The position numbers and the translations under genes were made by a program. A stretch of 64,000 nt of DNA from positions 2,542,001-2,606,000 of the forward strand of contig OZ243959.1 in assembly GCA_965214525.1 (NCBI GenBank), given 5' to 3'. This document shows, in pieces, positions 17,027-26,351 of the stretch; the first letter of the stretch is position 1, and every line of letters starts with the position of its first letter. Source of the DNA: Qipengyuania_B sp965214525. Its GTDB lineage: Bacteria > Pseudomonadota > Alphaproteobacteria > Sphingomonadales > Sphingomonadaceae. The notes under the pieces are model-generated. The model was not told where the DNA came from. It saw only the letters and a program-made list of their open reading frames with translations, and did no database searches.

Positions 17027-20000
17027 CTACCGGAAATCATGCGACCTAAACCGCACGGCCTCTTCGGGATCCATGCCGTCGGCATGCGGGGGCCAGTAGC
17101 AGTCCCGCGCCTCCGGGCTCCAAGCCGGGTCGCGGCGATCCGGCCCGCCGGGGTGGCGCACGCCGTCGCCACGCCCCGTTGCGTGCGGAAAGGCCTTATC
17201 GCCGATGGACCGGAGGAGATCGCCATAGTCGATAATCCGGTCACAGATGACATGGATCACCTCGCCTTCCTTCTGCACGCGGCCTTGCATGCCGATCATG
17301 GACGCGGACATCACGGTGCGGCGCTGCGCCTCAAACCGGTCGGGCCACAGGATGCCATTGGCGACCCCGGTTTCGTCTTCGATGGTGATGAACAGCACGC
17401 CTTTGGCGCTGCCCGGCTTCTGCCGGACGAGGATGATTCCTGCGACCTCGACCCGGCGGCCATCGCGGATACCCGCCAGATCTGCACATTTGAGGACATT
17501 ACGGCGGGCGAGTTCATCGCGAACAAAGGTCAGCGGGTGCGCGCGCAGCGAGAGTTGCAGCATGTGGTAATCCTCGATCACCTCGCGCCCATCTGTCAGC
17601 GTCCGTAACGCAACGCCCGGCTCGTTGCTCTCAGCGCTGGAGAGCCCGGCCGCACGATTGGCAGCCGCGAACAGCGGCAGCGGCGTCTCGCCGAGTCCCC
17701 GTACCTTCCACAGACCGTGCCGGCGGTCGCCTCCGAACGTCTGGAATGCATCGGCGTCGGCAAGCTTCTCGATCGCCGCCCGCTGCACGCCCGAACGCCG
17801 CCAGACATCCTCGATGGATGCGAACGCGCCCGTCCCGCGCGCTCCAACGATCGCCGCACCATCGGCGTTGGAAAGCCCGCGAACCTGGCGCAGGCCGAGC
17901 CGCACAGCGAGATAGCGTCCGGCGGCCTGCTCCAGCGTGCAATCCCAGCGGCTGGAATTGATGCAGGGCGGCCGCACCTCCACGCCGTGACTGCGCGCGT
18001 CCCCGACAACCTGGGCTGGGGCGTAGAAACCCATCGGCTGCGCGTTCATCAGTGCCGCGCAGAACACATCGGGATGATGACACTTCATCCAGCTCGAGGC
18101 ATAGGCGATCTTCGCAAAGCTCGCCGCATGGCTTTCGGGAAAGCCATAGGAGCCGAACCCTTCCAATTGCCGGAACGTGCGCTCGGCGAACTCGCGCGGG
18201 TAGCCGCGCGCGACCATGCCTTCGACCAGCTTGTCCGAAAAATGCGAGACCCCGCCGGTGAACTTGAACGTCGCCATCGCACGGCGCAGCTGGTCCGCCT
18301 CGGCGGCCGTGAACCCGGCACCGACGATCGCCACCTTCATCGCCTGTTCCTGGAACAGCGGGACGCCGAGCGTCTTCTCCAGCACCGCGCGCAGCTCGGG
18401 GCGCGGGTATTCGGGCTTCTCCAGCCCCTCGCGCCGGCGCAGGTAGGGATGCACCATGTCGCCCTGGATCGGGCCGGGACGCACAATGGCGACCTGGATC
18501 ACGAGATCGTAAAACCTTTGCGGCTTCATCCTGGGGAGCATGGCCATCTGCGCGCGGCTCTCGATCTGAAAGGTGCCGAGCGTATCGGCCTTGCGAATCA
18601 TGCCGAACACGGCCGGATCGTCATCCTGCAGGTCGGCCATGCCGACGCGCACGCCCTTGGCCTCCTCCAGCAGATTGAACGCCCGGTTCATGCAGCCGAG
18701 CATCCCCAGCCCCAGCACATCCACCTTCATGAACTTCAGTGCATTGATGTCATCCTTGTCCCATTCGATGATCTGCCGGTCCGCCATGGCGGCCGGTTCA
18801 ATCGGCACCAGATCGTCAAGCCGGTCATGGGTCAGGACAAAGCCACCCGGATGCTGGCTCATGTGGCGCGGGACGCCGATCAGCTCGCGGGCAAGGTCGA
18901 GGGTGAGCCGCAGGCGGCGATCGGCGATGTCGAGGTTCAGTTCCTCCACCTGTTTCTCGCCCACCCCTTCGGCCGACCAGCCCCATACGAGGCCGGCGAG
19001 GGAAGAGGTCAGGTCTTCCGGCAGTCCCAGCGCCTTGCCCACATCGCGAACAGCGCCGCGCGCGCGGTAGCGCGAGACGACCGCCGTCAGTGCCGCGTGG
19101 TTGCGGCCATAGGTGTCATAGATCCACTGGATGATCTCTTCGCGGCGCTCGTGCTCGAAATCGACATCGATATCGGGCGGCTCCCGGCGCTCGCCCGACA
19201 CGAATCGCTCGAACAGCAGTTCGTGCTTGATTGGATCGATCGAAGTGATGCCGAGCACGAAGCACACGCATGAATTGGCGGCCGAGCCGCGCCCTTGGCA
19301 TAGAATACCCCGCCGCCGCGCTTCGCGCACGATGGCATGGACCGTCAGGAAGTATGGCGCGTAGCCGAGTTCATCGATCAGCCGCAGCTCATGCGCGAGC
19401 TGCTCACGATAGGCGGAAGGAACATCGCCGTCAAACATGCCAGTGACCGCCTCGTTCGTCAGCCGCTCCAGCGCTTCCTGCGCGCTTAGCCCCTCGATCA
19501 CCCGCTCATGGGGGTACTGGTAGGCCAATTGACCCAAATCGAAGGTGCAGGCGCTGGCGATGTCGAGATTGGCTTGAAGCGCGTCGGGATAGGCGGCGAA
19601 GCGCCGGACCATCTCCGCCGGGGATTTGAGCGCGCGGTCGGCATTGGCCTCGCGCCGGTAACCAAGCTCGTCGACGGTGCACTTCTCCCTCACCGCGGTG
19701 ACCACGTCCTGCAGGAGCCGCCTGTCGGGCGCGTGGTAGAGTACATCGCCGGTCACGACCGCGCGCACCCCGGCCGCATCCGCCTGCCTGGCCAGCGCGT
19801 CGATCCGGACCGCATCGTCCGGCCGCCGCCGCTGGAACAGCGCCATATAGCCGCGCTTGCCATACACCGCCTTGAGGTCGGCGAGCGCGGCGCCGTTATC
19901 TTGGTCCGGCTCATCTGGCAACAGAATGGCGATCAGCCCTTCCGACCATGCCGCGAGGTCGTGCCAGTGCAGCTCGCAGCCGCCTTTGCCCGCTCGCCGC

Positions 20001-20290
20001 TTGCCGAGCGTCAGCAGCCGTGTTAGCCGCGCCCAGGCCGCACGATCGGTCGGGTAGAGGAGCAGCCGCCTGCCGCAGGCGAGATCGACCCGCGTTCCGG
20101 GAAGCGAGCGGACGCTGGTCACCTTCTGCGCTTCCCAGGCGCGGACCAATCCGGCAACCGTTCCTATATCGCCGATGCCCAGGGCCGGGTAGCCGAGCAA
20201 GGCCGCAGCGGCGAACAGCTCCTCCGGGGAGGAGGCACCGCGCAGCAGCGAGAAGTGGGTCAGCACCTGAAGCTCAACATAGCCGCTCAT
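17027..20290 (-). CDS. dnaE2: Error-prone DNA polymerase DnaE2
   Basis: A 1087-residue C-family polymerase. The start at 20290 overlaps the imuB stop as ATGA; an in-frame start seven codons earlier is less likely. Order: an N-terminal PHP-like domain (YVELQVLTHFSLLRGASSPEEL, about residues 1-230), the palm with FLTVHAIVREARRRGILCQGRGSAANS and the catalytic PDIDVDF near residue 375, then thumb and fingers (VDVLGLGMLGCMNRAF, FGMIRKADTLGTFQIESRAQ), a helix-hairpin-helix region and an OB fold (RVEVAGIILVRQKPGSAKGVLF). DnaE2 with ImuA and ImuB performs mutagenic translesion synthesis. Canonical replicative-DnaE extensions are absent, as expected for DnaE2. Confidence 0.96.
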   Translation of the reverse strand: MSGYVELQVLTHFSLLRGASSPEELFAAAALLGYPALGIGDIGTVAGLVRAWEAQKVTSVRSLPGTRVDLACGRRLLLYPTDRAAWARLTRLLTLGKRRAGKGGCELHWHDLAAWSEGLIAILLPDEPDQDNGAALADLKAVYGKRGYMALFQRRRPDDAVRIDALARQADAAGVRAVVTGDVLYHAPDRRLLQDVVTAVREKCTVDELGYRREANADRALKSPAEMVRRFAAYPDALQANLDIASACTFDLGQLAYQYPHERVIEGLSAQEALERLTNEAVTGMFDGDVPSAYREQLAHELRLIDELGYAPYFLTVHAIVREARRRGILCQGRGSAANSCVCFVLGITSIDPIKHELLFERFVSGERREPPDIDVDFEHERREEIIQWIYDTYGRNHAALTAVVSRYRARGAVRDVGKALGLPEDLTSSLAGLVWGWSAEGVGEKQVEELNLDIADRRLRLTLDLARELIGVPRHMSQHPGGFVLTHDRLDDLVPIEPAAMADRQIIEWDKDDINALKFMKVDVLGLGMLGCMNRAFNLLEEAKGVRVGMADLQDDDPAVFGMIRKADTLGTFQIESRAQMAMLPRMKPQRFYDLVIQVAIVRPGPIQGDMVHPYLRRREGLEKPEYPRPELRAVLEKTLGVPLFQEQAMKVAIVGAGFTAAEADQLRRAMATFKFTGGVSHFSDKLVEGMVARGYPREFAERTFRQLEGFGSYGFPESHAASFAKIAYASSWMKCHHPDVFCAALMNAQPMGFYAPAQVVGDARSHGVEVRPPCINSSRWDCTLEQAAGRYLAVRLGLRQVRGLSNADGAAIVGARGTGAFASIEDVWRRSGVQRAAIEKLADADAFQTFGGDRRHGLWKVRGLGETPLPLFAAANRAAGLSSAESNEPGVALRTLTDGREVIEDYHMLQLSLRAHPLTFVRDELARRNVLKCADLAGIRDGRRVEVAGIILVRQKPGSAKGVLFITIEDETGVANGILWPDRFEAQRRTVMSASMIGMQGRVQKEGEVIHVICDRIIDYGDLLRSIGDKAFPHATGRGDGVRHPGGPDRRDPAWSPEARDCYWPPHADGMDPEEAVRFRSHDFR

Positions 20291-22074
20291 GCGAACACGC
20301 CGTGCAGCCACCAGCTCAGGTCGCCGGTGCGGCTTTCTTCCCCATCACCGCGCCGGAATATCCAGTATCGTCCTCCGTCCTCGTCCTCGACGCGAAAGTA
20401 GTCGCGCACTGCCCATATCTCCGCATCCCGGCGCCACCATTCGCCATGGATGCGTTCCGGGCCGTCGCCCGCGACGATGACATGTGTCCGTCCGCGCCAT
20501 TCGAAGCGGCGCGGAGGATGGTCGGGCAGGAGGGCGATGACCCGCAAGAGCCGTTCGGGCCGGGCGAACAGCCGCACGGGCCGCTGCCAGCGCGGCCAGT
20601 CGCCCGGCGCGGCAACCGGCTCGGCGCGCGTGACGGCCCGTTCGGGCACATGGCTTTCGACGGGAGCGACCCGGAACACGGCATTCGGCCCGATCCTGCC
20701 GGCCAGCGCGTCGACAAGGCGGGCGGGGTCGCGCAATCGAGGCTCGCCCGCGAGCACCGCACCAAGGCTCATCGCCGCAAGCGGTTCGGTGCGGAGAGCA
20801 GCGAGCTGGAACTGCTCCAGCCCCATGCCGGGGTCGATGCGCTCGATCCTGAGCTTCAGCAGGCGCAGCAGATGCGGCACTTCACGCGTGGGCCGCGACG
20901 TGCCGACCATCACCACCTGCTCGCTGCCATCGACCCTGAGGCATGTCAGCCGGAGCACGCGGGCGCCCAGACCCCGCATCTCCAGCAATTCGGCCAAATC
21001 GCCGAGCAGATCCGCCATCACCTGACCGATCGCTTCCGCGGTGCTGATCGGCTCCAGCAGGCGCCGCTCGGCCATCGGCACGATCTCGTCGGCATGCGGC
21101 CTGATCGGTTCGGCAATTGCGCCCAGCGCCTGATCGAGCCGGTTAATCGCAGAAAGACCAAGCCGGCGGGCCAGTGGGCCGCGCGCGACCGGCACTATGT
21201 CCGCCACGGTCTCGAAGCCGAACCGCCGGGCTGAGCCGAGCGCTGCGGCATCCAGGCGCAAAGCGGCGAGCGGCAGCGGGCTGAGGGAGCTGGCCGTAGA
21301 GCCAGTTGGAGCAATGGAGAGGTCCGAGGAGCCGAACCGCGCCAGCGCGTGGGCCGCGCCAGGCGTATCCGCGACCGCCACGCGCCCGGTGAGTCTCGCG
21401 CGCCGACAGAACGCGAGCAGATGCCGGCAAAAGCGCTCCTCGCCGCCATGGAGGTGATCGCAGCCTGTCAGATCGAGCCACACTCCGTCCGGCGGGGTTG
21501 CGGCCGCGATCGGCGACCAGCGGCGCAGCGCGAGCAGCGCGAGCCGGTCCAGCAGTGCGGCGTCGGCTTCGGGTTCTGCGGCCCTAAAATCGAGTTCGAA
21601 CGCCATTGCGCGGGCATGGGTCGCGGCCATGCCGGGATGGATGCCGAGCGCTCTTGCCGCGTCGCAGGCCGCCACCACCTCTTCATGCCGGCCCGCCTTT
21701 TCGATCAGCACCAGCGGGGTATTATCGGATACGCCTGCCATGCCTGTGTCACTGGAGCGCGATATGCGAGCGGCCTCTTTGAACGGATGTCCGGCCGCTT
21801 CCGATCGCCGGCCGAGTTCGCGCATGGGCGGCCGGGAATGCGCGGGGAGGGAGGCGATCTGCCGCTCGACCTCGTCACGTTCGGCCATCCCGGCATGCGC
21901 CCAGCGCGCACCGGGCCGCCACCTCCCGCCGCGTGGCACGGAGCACGCACCCGGATCGTCGTTGAGGGCGAGCTGGAGCGGGCGGCGCTCAGGCTGCCTG
22001 GTGGCGGGCCGTTCCAGCCGCCTCAGCCGTTCCACGGCCAAGTGCGGCAGGAACAGCGAGACGACCCGTCTCAT
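20287..22074 (-). CDS. imuB: ImuB, Y-family polymerase-like mutasome subunit
   Basis: About 595 residues. The N-terminus MRRVVSLFLPHLAVERLRR and the region 'PLVLIEKAGRHEEVVAACDAARALGIHPGMAATHARAM' are those of ImuB. The fold is Y-family, but the acidic catalytic residues of active DinB enzymes are not visible; WLDLTGCDHLHGGEERF replaces the usual palm motif. ImuB is known as a catalytically inactive hub that links DnaE2 and the beta clamp. The C-terminal 'GDWPRWQRPVRLFARPERL' and 'RVEDEDGGRYWIFRRG' are conserved ImuB features. Its start lies inside imuA (86-base overlap) and its end overlaps dnaE2 by four bases, so translation of the three is coupled. Confidence 0.94.
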   Translation of the reverse strand: MRRVVSLFLPHLAVERLRRLERPATRQPERRPLQLALNDDPGACSVPRGGRWRPGARWAHAGMAERDEVERQIASLPAHSRPPMRELGRRSEAAGHPFKEAARISRSSDTGMAGVSDNTPLVLIEKAGRHEEVVAACDAARALGIHPGMAATHARAMAFELDFRAAEPEADAALLDRLALLALRRWSPIAAATPPDGVWLDLTGCDHLHGGEERFCRHLLAFCRRARLTGRVAVADTPGAAHALARFGSSDLSIAPTGSTASSLSPLPLAALRLDAAALGSARRFGFETVADIVPVARGPLARRLGLSAINRLDQALGAIAEPIRPHADEIVPMAERRLLEPISTAEAIGQVMADLLGDLAELLEMRGLGARVLRLTCLRVDGSEQVVMVGTSRPTREVPHLLRLLKLRIERIDPGMGLEQFQLAALRTEPLAAMSLGAVLAGEPRLRDPARLVDALAGRIGPNAVFRVAPVESHVPERAVTRAEPVAAPGDWPRWQRPVRLFARPERLLRVIALLPDHPPRRFEWRGRTHVIVAGDGPERIHGEWWRRDAEIWAVRDYFRVEDEDGGRYWIFRRGDGEESRTGDLSWWLHGVFA

Positions 22075-22750
22075 CGCAGCCCTCCAGGATCAGGGAAAAG
22101 GGTTCGCCACCACGCTGGCGGGCAAGTTCGACGCTCCAGCGCGGGCGACCGACACCGGCAACGGTAAGCCGCTTCGAAGGGGCGCTGCCGATGCGCCAGC
22201 GCGTCCAGGCGGCGGACGGCTCCGCCAAGGGATCGCGATCAAGACCGCAATGGCGCCGCAGCAGCAAAACGGAAAGGTCGGCATCGGCCGCGGCGAGCTG
22301 GAGGCGCCGGGTCGCCACCATCGATACTTTGCCGGCTTCCGCCACGACCAGCGAGGGCGTTCCATCGCGCAATGCGTCCTCGACAATGGCGAGGAGTTGA
22401 ATATCGTCCCTTGGTTGCGCATGGATGACATGCGCGGAAACAAGCCCCGCCTGCGCGAGACCCGGCGCATACAGGTCATTGCGGCAGCTTGCCCACAATA
22501 CTGGCCTGCCGGAACAACGCGCCTCGCGCGCCGCGATTCCTGCCAGGAAGAGCGTAGCCGCCGCGTCGTCCGCCAGGGCGCAGCTGCGTGCCGCCGCCTC
22601 GTGAAGGGCTCCGGCGCGCAAGGCGCCTCCCGCCAGACGGTTGTCGAGAGCCTCGATACCGAACGGCATGCCGCGATGATCGGACGCACAACGCGCGATC
22701 GCTCGCAAGGTGGCGATGCTGTATGGCGGGGAAGGGCGGGTGGCAGGCAT
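21989..22750 (-). CDS. imuA: ImuA, RecA-like mutasome subunit
   Basis: A 253-residue RecA/SulA-like protein and first gene of the mutasome operon. The segments GMPFGIEALDNRLAGGALRAGALHE, VLWASCRNDLYAPGLAQAGL and VVAEAGKVSMVATRRLQLAA follow the ImuA pattern, including the RecA-like 'D.L...' and sensor strands. The Walker A lysine is not obvious, as in many ImuA proteins. A C-terminal stretch LTVAGVGRPRWSVELARQRG contacts ImuB in studied systems. A perfect SOS box ends 20 bases before the ATG, so LexA repression is direct. Confidence 0.92.
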   Translation of the reverse strand: MPATRPSPPYSIATLRAIARCASDHRGMPFGIEALDNRLAGGALRAGALHEAAARSCALADDAAATLFLAGIAAREARCSGRPVLWASCRNDLYAPGLAQAGLVSAHVIHAQPRDDIQLLAIVEDALRDGTPSLVVAEAGKVSMVATRRLQLAAADADLSVLLLRRHCGLDRDPLAEPSAAWTRWRIGSAPSKRLTVAGVGRPRWSVELARQRGGEPFSLILEGCDETGRLAVPAALGRGTAEAAGTARHQAA

Positions 22751-22769
22751 AAAGGTTCAGACTCACTAT

Positions 22770-22784
22770 GTTCTCTTTATGTTC
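22770..22784. promoter_or_regulatory. LexA (SOS) box of the imuA operon
   Basis: GTTCTCTTTATGTTC is an exact GTTC-N7-GTTC, 20 bases upstream of the imuA ATG. imuA-imuB-dnaE2 operons are established LexA targets in alphaproteobacteria. Confidence 0.88.
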
Positions 22785-23127
22785 CACCAAGCCCACTGCC
22801 CGGTCAAGGGGTCTTGGCGCTCGCTATCGCTTATCGGGGAACAATCGGATGTGAACCTCCGGATCCGTAAGGCTGGCTTGCACATGGAGTGATGGGGGCA
22901 AAGCCAAGCCGCTGCCGATGCAGGAGCCTGGTAGACACACCTGTCCGTTGCCAAGGCTCGCGCCTGGCGAGGCGTTGCGATGGTGGAGAGCCGTGGATGG
23001 CTTTTGGAGACAGAGCCTCGACCCGGCAATTGCTGTTCCTGATCGGTCGACCCGTTTGCCCGGGCAAATTCAAGAATATGTTTTGAACCGGCTCTGGATG
23101 CTTTAGCCCGGCGCAATCTAAGAGAAT

Positions 23128-23292
23128 GTCACACCCGAGCAAATTGCGGACGACGAGGCGCGCAAGATTGTCGAGTTCATCACCACCCGTGTCGTCGCGC
23201 GTTGCGAAAACGTGGACGTCACCAAGACAGATGAGGCTGTCGCAGTTTTCGGCGCAATGCAGGCGCTGGGCGAGATCATGACGGACATATAG
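23128..23292 (+). pseudogene. Remnant of an unknown gene, start missing
   Basis: A 54-codon in-frame tail with coding-like residues, VTPEQIADDEARKIVEFITT then RVVARCENVDVTKTDEAVAV and GAMQALGEIMTDI, ends at TAG 23290-23292. It is preceded three codons upstream by an in-frame TAA and has no usable start codon, so it looks like the 3' end of a deleted gene. The family is not recognised. The rest of 22785-23881 holds nothing convincing; 23560-23760 is AT-rich. Confidence 0.35.
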
Positions 23293-23881
23293 GTCACCCA
23301 TTATCGCGGCGTATAATGAGAGCGATGACACTGTTGTTCCAAGCTTCGCCGCCATCAGCAAAAAAGCCATAGTCCAGCCGTTCAACATTGAGGCAAGCGC
23401 AAACGATTTGGTCACATTAGGATTGCAGAGTAGCCAGTTCCTCTAAAGGCAGATTGGTACCTGGGCGTTCGACAATGCGAACGCGAAATTCGCTGCTAGC
23501 GTTGAAGGAAATGGACAGCGCATACTCTCGCATAGCCTTGATCATATAGATTAGTTAAACCACCCCGCGCTTACCTCTGCATATTAATAATACGGAAAGA
23601 TAAACAAGCAGCTACGGCGTAGCCGATGACCTGACGCAAGAGGCCCTAAGCCTTCGATTTAAATTGGATGTCGGATCGTCCGCTTTCGGGTTTCGATGAT
23701 GCGTGATCGAATGACTTGAGTTAGGCCGCAAAGCGGACCCGCTACCCTTTATTTTTTTACAATATTGCCATTTGCCGCTTGCAGAGGGTCGTGGCGCTCC
23801 CTTGCCGAGCAGAAGCCTGCATAGTGAGGTTCAAGTCCAGCGATGACGGGAGGTAAGTAGATCGACCCGGCCATCGCCCCC

Positions 23882-24484
23882 TCAGCCGGTCCACGGCGCC
23901 TGAGTTCTGTCAATCCGAACCGCCCCTTTATACGGCACGCAAAGCGCGCGAGCATCGGCCGGTGAAGCAGACTGCCACGTGTTCCAGTCGTTCGGCTGAA
24001 GGATCACCGGCATCCGGTCATGGCACTCGGCGGCCGCACCGCAGGCTTCAGTCATCACCATTGAATAGACGCCGCCCCACTCATCACTGTTGCGCCAGAT
24101 ACCGGCGCAGGCGAAGATCGGCTGATCGGATAAGCTCAACCAGGTTCTCGTCTTGCCGCCGCGCGGTCCCTCAGCTTCCGCCCAAGCAGTGAGCGGTATG
24201 ATGCAGCGCCGTTCCTCGAAGCTGTAGCGCCAGAAGAAACTGTTCAGCTTGTCGGTGCGCGTATTGTTCACCGGCTTGGGCTTCAGCGGCCTGCCTGTCA
24301 CCTTGCTCACGCGAGCAAGCGGAAAGCCCCATGTCATCTGCCGCAGCGCGCCGTCAGCCACGACAAGGCCCGGATAGCCGGGGTAAACCTTATCTGCATA
24401 ATTGCCGCCGCCTGCCGAGTTCGTCACACGGAACAGGGCAGCCATCTCATCGGCGCTGGCCTTCATGCGATAGAGGTTGCACAC
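23882..24484 (-). CDS. YedK/HMCES-type abasic-site protein (SRAP), copy 1
   Basis: A 200-residue SOS-response-associated peptidase family protein. The catalytic Cys2 is present immediately after the start (MCNLYRMKA). The other active-site features are asparagine and arginine in 'NTRTDKLNSFFWRYSFEERRCIIP', glutamate in LTAWAEAEG, and histidine in AAECHDRMPVIL. YedK forms a stable thiazolidine crosslink with abasic sites in single-stranded DNA and so shields them. An SOS box 52-66 bases upstream of the ATG suggests damage induction. A second copy lies at 42540. Confidence 0.93.
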   Translation of the reverse strand: MCNLYRMKASADEMAALFRVTNSAGGGNYADKVYPGYPGLVVADGALRQMTWGFPLARVSKVTGRPLKPKPVNNTRTDKLNSFFWRYSFEERRCIIPLTAWAEAEGPRGGKTRTWLSLSDQPIFACAGIWRNSDEWGGVYSMVMTEACGAAAECHDRMPVILQPNDWNTWQSASPADARALCVPYKGAVRIDRTQAPWTG

Positions 24485-24535
24485 CGGCTTTGCCTGAATT
24501 GGCGACAGGAATGAGTCAATCGGGCTTTCCTACAC

Positions 24536-24550
24536 GTTCCGTTGCTGTTC
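24536..24550. promoter_or_regulatory. LexA (SOS) box upstream of yedK copy 1
   Basis: GTTCCGTTGCTGTTC is an exact GTTC-N7-GTTC. It lies between yedK (start 24484, leftward) and a small zinc-ribbon frame (rightward, from about 24561), so it may control both. Confidence 0.75.
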
Positions 24551-24560
24551 TCATAACGCA

Positions 24561-24787
24561 CATGAGAAATCGTAACCTGCGCGATCTGAGCGACTATGCA
24601 CGGGAGAGAGTGGGTGTGCGCCTGCCAGGATTGCGGAAACGCGGCTGTTCTAAACCCCTGGCGATTGATGATGGCGCTGATCGCGACCGGCCGCCCTTAC
24701 TGGTTGAGCGAGGTCCAACCTCGACTGCGCTGCAAGCATTGTGGAAGCCGCCGCGCCAAGGTGACGCCACACCAAGGACGGGATTAA
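24561..24787 (+). pseudogene. Small zinc-ribbon protein with apparent frameshift
   Basis: Two overlapping frames together look like one protein: an N-terminal MRNRNLRDLSDYARE from ATG 24561, and a C-terminal frame with WVCACQDCGNAAVLNPWRLM and SEVQPRLRCKHCGSRRAKVT that ends at 24787. Two C-x2-C pairs form a zinc ribbon. The frames differ near 24595-24610. Alternatively the second frame starts itself at ATG 24596, giving 63 residues, but no ribosome site precedes that. Role unknown; the neighbouring SOS box suggests damage-linked expression. Confidence 0.5.
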
Positions 24788-25027
24788 TCGGGTGCTGGTC
24801 GCATGGACAGGCTGGCAAAGGGTCGGCAGATCTCACGATGGCAATGGCGCCGCCACTCTCGCGGTCATTGTGTAACCGTCGGGCGAGCAGACTAGGCCGT
24901 GCCTACGCGCTTGCCGGACGAACCACTTCGATGACAGCGATCAGCACGATCGCGATTTAAAGCGCCCACAGGAATGCGAACTCGATCTTCATGCCCAGAG
25001 AAGATGGAGCATCCCGATCTTCCCATT

Positions 25028-25462
25028 CTAGTCTCGACATTGATGTCGCTTCCAGTAGCGGTCCCAGCGCGCCGCCCAGCCACCACGCACCATGGCGCAA
25101 TTGAGATCACCACCGCGTGGCGACACACACCACGCAGCAGTCCGGTTGCCACCGGCCGAGCCCTCGGAGAGGCAGCGCATGACCGGTCCTTCGACCAGCA
25201 CATGTCCGTGTCGCCCCTTGCCAATCGGCTGCCCGACCAGCTGTACAAGGGCATCTCTCGCATCCTCAGCCGAGGCGGCAGGACATGGATGGCCCTTGCT
25301 GCATGAACCATCCATCTCCCTTGCCGCGATGCCCGCAAGCCTTATCCGCGGCCCTTCCTCGCACCAGACCGGGCCATCGCCATCCCACACTGCTGTGGGT
25401 GTGCAGGTAAACACCTGCCCGGCGGGCACGATGGTCGATGCAAGGAAGAGCAGCAGGGACAT
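25028..25462 (-). CDS. Secreted thermonuclease-like (SNase) protein
   Basis: A 144-residue protein with a short hydrophobic N-terminus (MSLLLFLASTIVPAGQVFTC) followed by a degenerate staphylococcal-nuclease fold: 'TAVWDGDGPVWCEEGPRIRLAGIAAREMDG' matches the D-GDT...IRLxGIDxPE pattern, 'LVQLVGQPIG' the second strand, and 'LNCAMVRGGWAARWDRYW' the A-x-x-x-V-x-x-G-x-A helix. The usual DGDT threonine is replaced, and the catalytic arginine/glutamate set is only partly visible, so activity is uncertain. It lies three bases downstream of the 25466 gene in the same direction. A second SNase gene is at 57173. Confidence 0.72.
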   Translation of the reverse strand: MSLLLFLASTIVPAGQVFTCTPTAVWDGDGPVWCEEGPRIRLAGIAAREMDGSCSKGHPCPAASAEDARDALVQLVGQPIGKGRHGHVLVEGPVMRCLSEGSAGGNRTAAWCVSPRGGDLNCAMVRGGWAARWDRYWKRHQCRD

Positions 25463-25465
25463 GGA

Positions 25466-26089
25466 TCAGTTCTGAGGCAAAGCTTCAGGCAGGTCCAGCA
25501 CGATGGTCGGAGCTGTGGTCGCCTGAACCGGCGTTGGAGCGGTGGTGGCTCCGGCGGGCAGCGCAACAGGCAGATCGGCTTCGAGCGTGGCCATCAACTC
25601 CCGGCCTTGCGGAATCTCGCCGCTCTTGCCGGTGATGAACGCGGCAAACACGCCCGCAGCTATGACACCGCCGACGGTTGCGAGCGTCGCACCCTTGCCT
25701 TCCTGCCGATATGTGCCGTCCACATTGATCCGGCGCCCGCCAAGTTCCAGGTGCTCAAGCTCGATATCCATCTTGCCCGATTTGCCGAACGCCCCACGGC
25801 TGGTCAGCCAGGTAATGCGGCCGGTCGCCCTCGTGCCTGCCGGGATAACGACATAGTCGCCCAGCATCACGTCGGAAGCGACGGCAAGGTTGAACTGGTC
25901 GCCTTCTTCCCAGCTATCGCCTTTCGTGGTGACCATCTGGCTCATCTTCAATGCGATCTCAGTGCCCGCTGGCAGGAACACGGCCGGTTGCGGAGCGGCT
26001 TGAACCGCCTGGACCGGCGCGGCAACTTCCTGTGCGATGCCAGGCGCAGCAAACAAAGCGGCAGATGCCGCGAGCAAAGCATATTTCAT
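25466..26089 (-). CDS. Exported protein of unknown function, Ala/Pro-rich
   Basis: The ATG at 26089, behind GGGGGA, opens a signal peptide, MKYALLAASAALFAAPGIAQ. The 207-residue protein contains a beta-domain with 'FLPAGTEIALKMSQMVTTKGDSWEEGDQFNLAVASDVMLGDYVVIPAGTRATGRI', reminiscent of VirB10/TrbI-type or SAF-like outer beta-domains, then a Gly/Ala hydrophobic segment (TVGGVIAAGVFAAFITG) and a low-complexity Pro/Thr tail. I cannot name a function. It is the first gene of a two-gene operon with the SNase-like protein. Confidence 0.6.
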   Translation of the reverse strand: MKYALLAASAALFAAPGIAQEVAAPVQAVQAAPQPAVFLPAGTEIALKMSQMVTTKGDSWEEGDQFNLAVASDVMLGDYVVIPAGTRATGRITWLTSRGAFGKSGKMDIELEHLELGGRRINVDGTYRQEGKGATLATVGGVIAAGVFAAFITGKSGEIPQGRELMATLEADLPVALPAGATTAPTPVQATTAPTIVLDLPEALPQN

Positions 26090-26351
26090 GAATTTAGTCC
26101 CCCGTTGGTGAGTGCTTCCCCCTTGGAACATCACCGCTTTTCATCCGGCAAAAGGATGCGGTTAATTTCAAGCAAATGATCCGCGATGGCAACTCGCCCG
26201 AAGATGCCGAAGCCTCCTGAGTCCTATAGAGAATGGCCATTCACGACATGGTGCACGCAGGTAGTAAGAAGAGCGGAAATTCAACGTCGAAAATGTTCGA
26301 GTTCATGGAGCTGTTGGCGAGAACTCATATGCGCAGTCGGCTGCTCGCCCT

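Noticed and set aside
17717..19273. Long plus-strand open frame of about 518 codons opposite dnaE2
   Set aside because: It mirrors dnaE2 codon structure, is rich in His/Arg/Asp without any motif, and the opposite strand has full DnaE2 conservation.
22831..23415. Minus-strand 194-codon frame upstream of imuA
   Set aside because: Composition is not protein-like, it lacks a ribosome site, and a plus-strand tail within it has better coding character.
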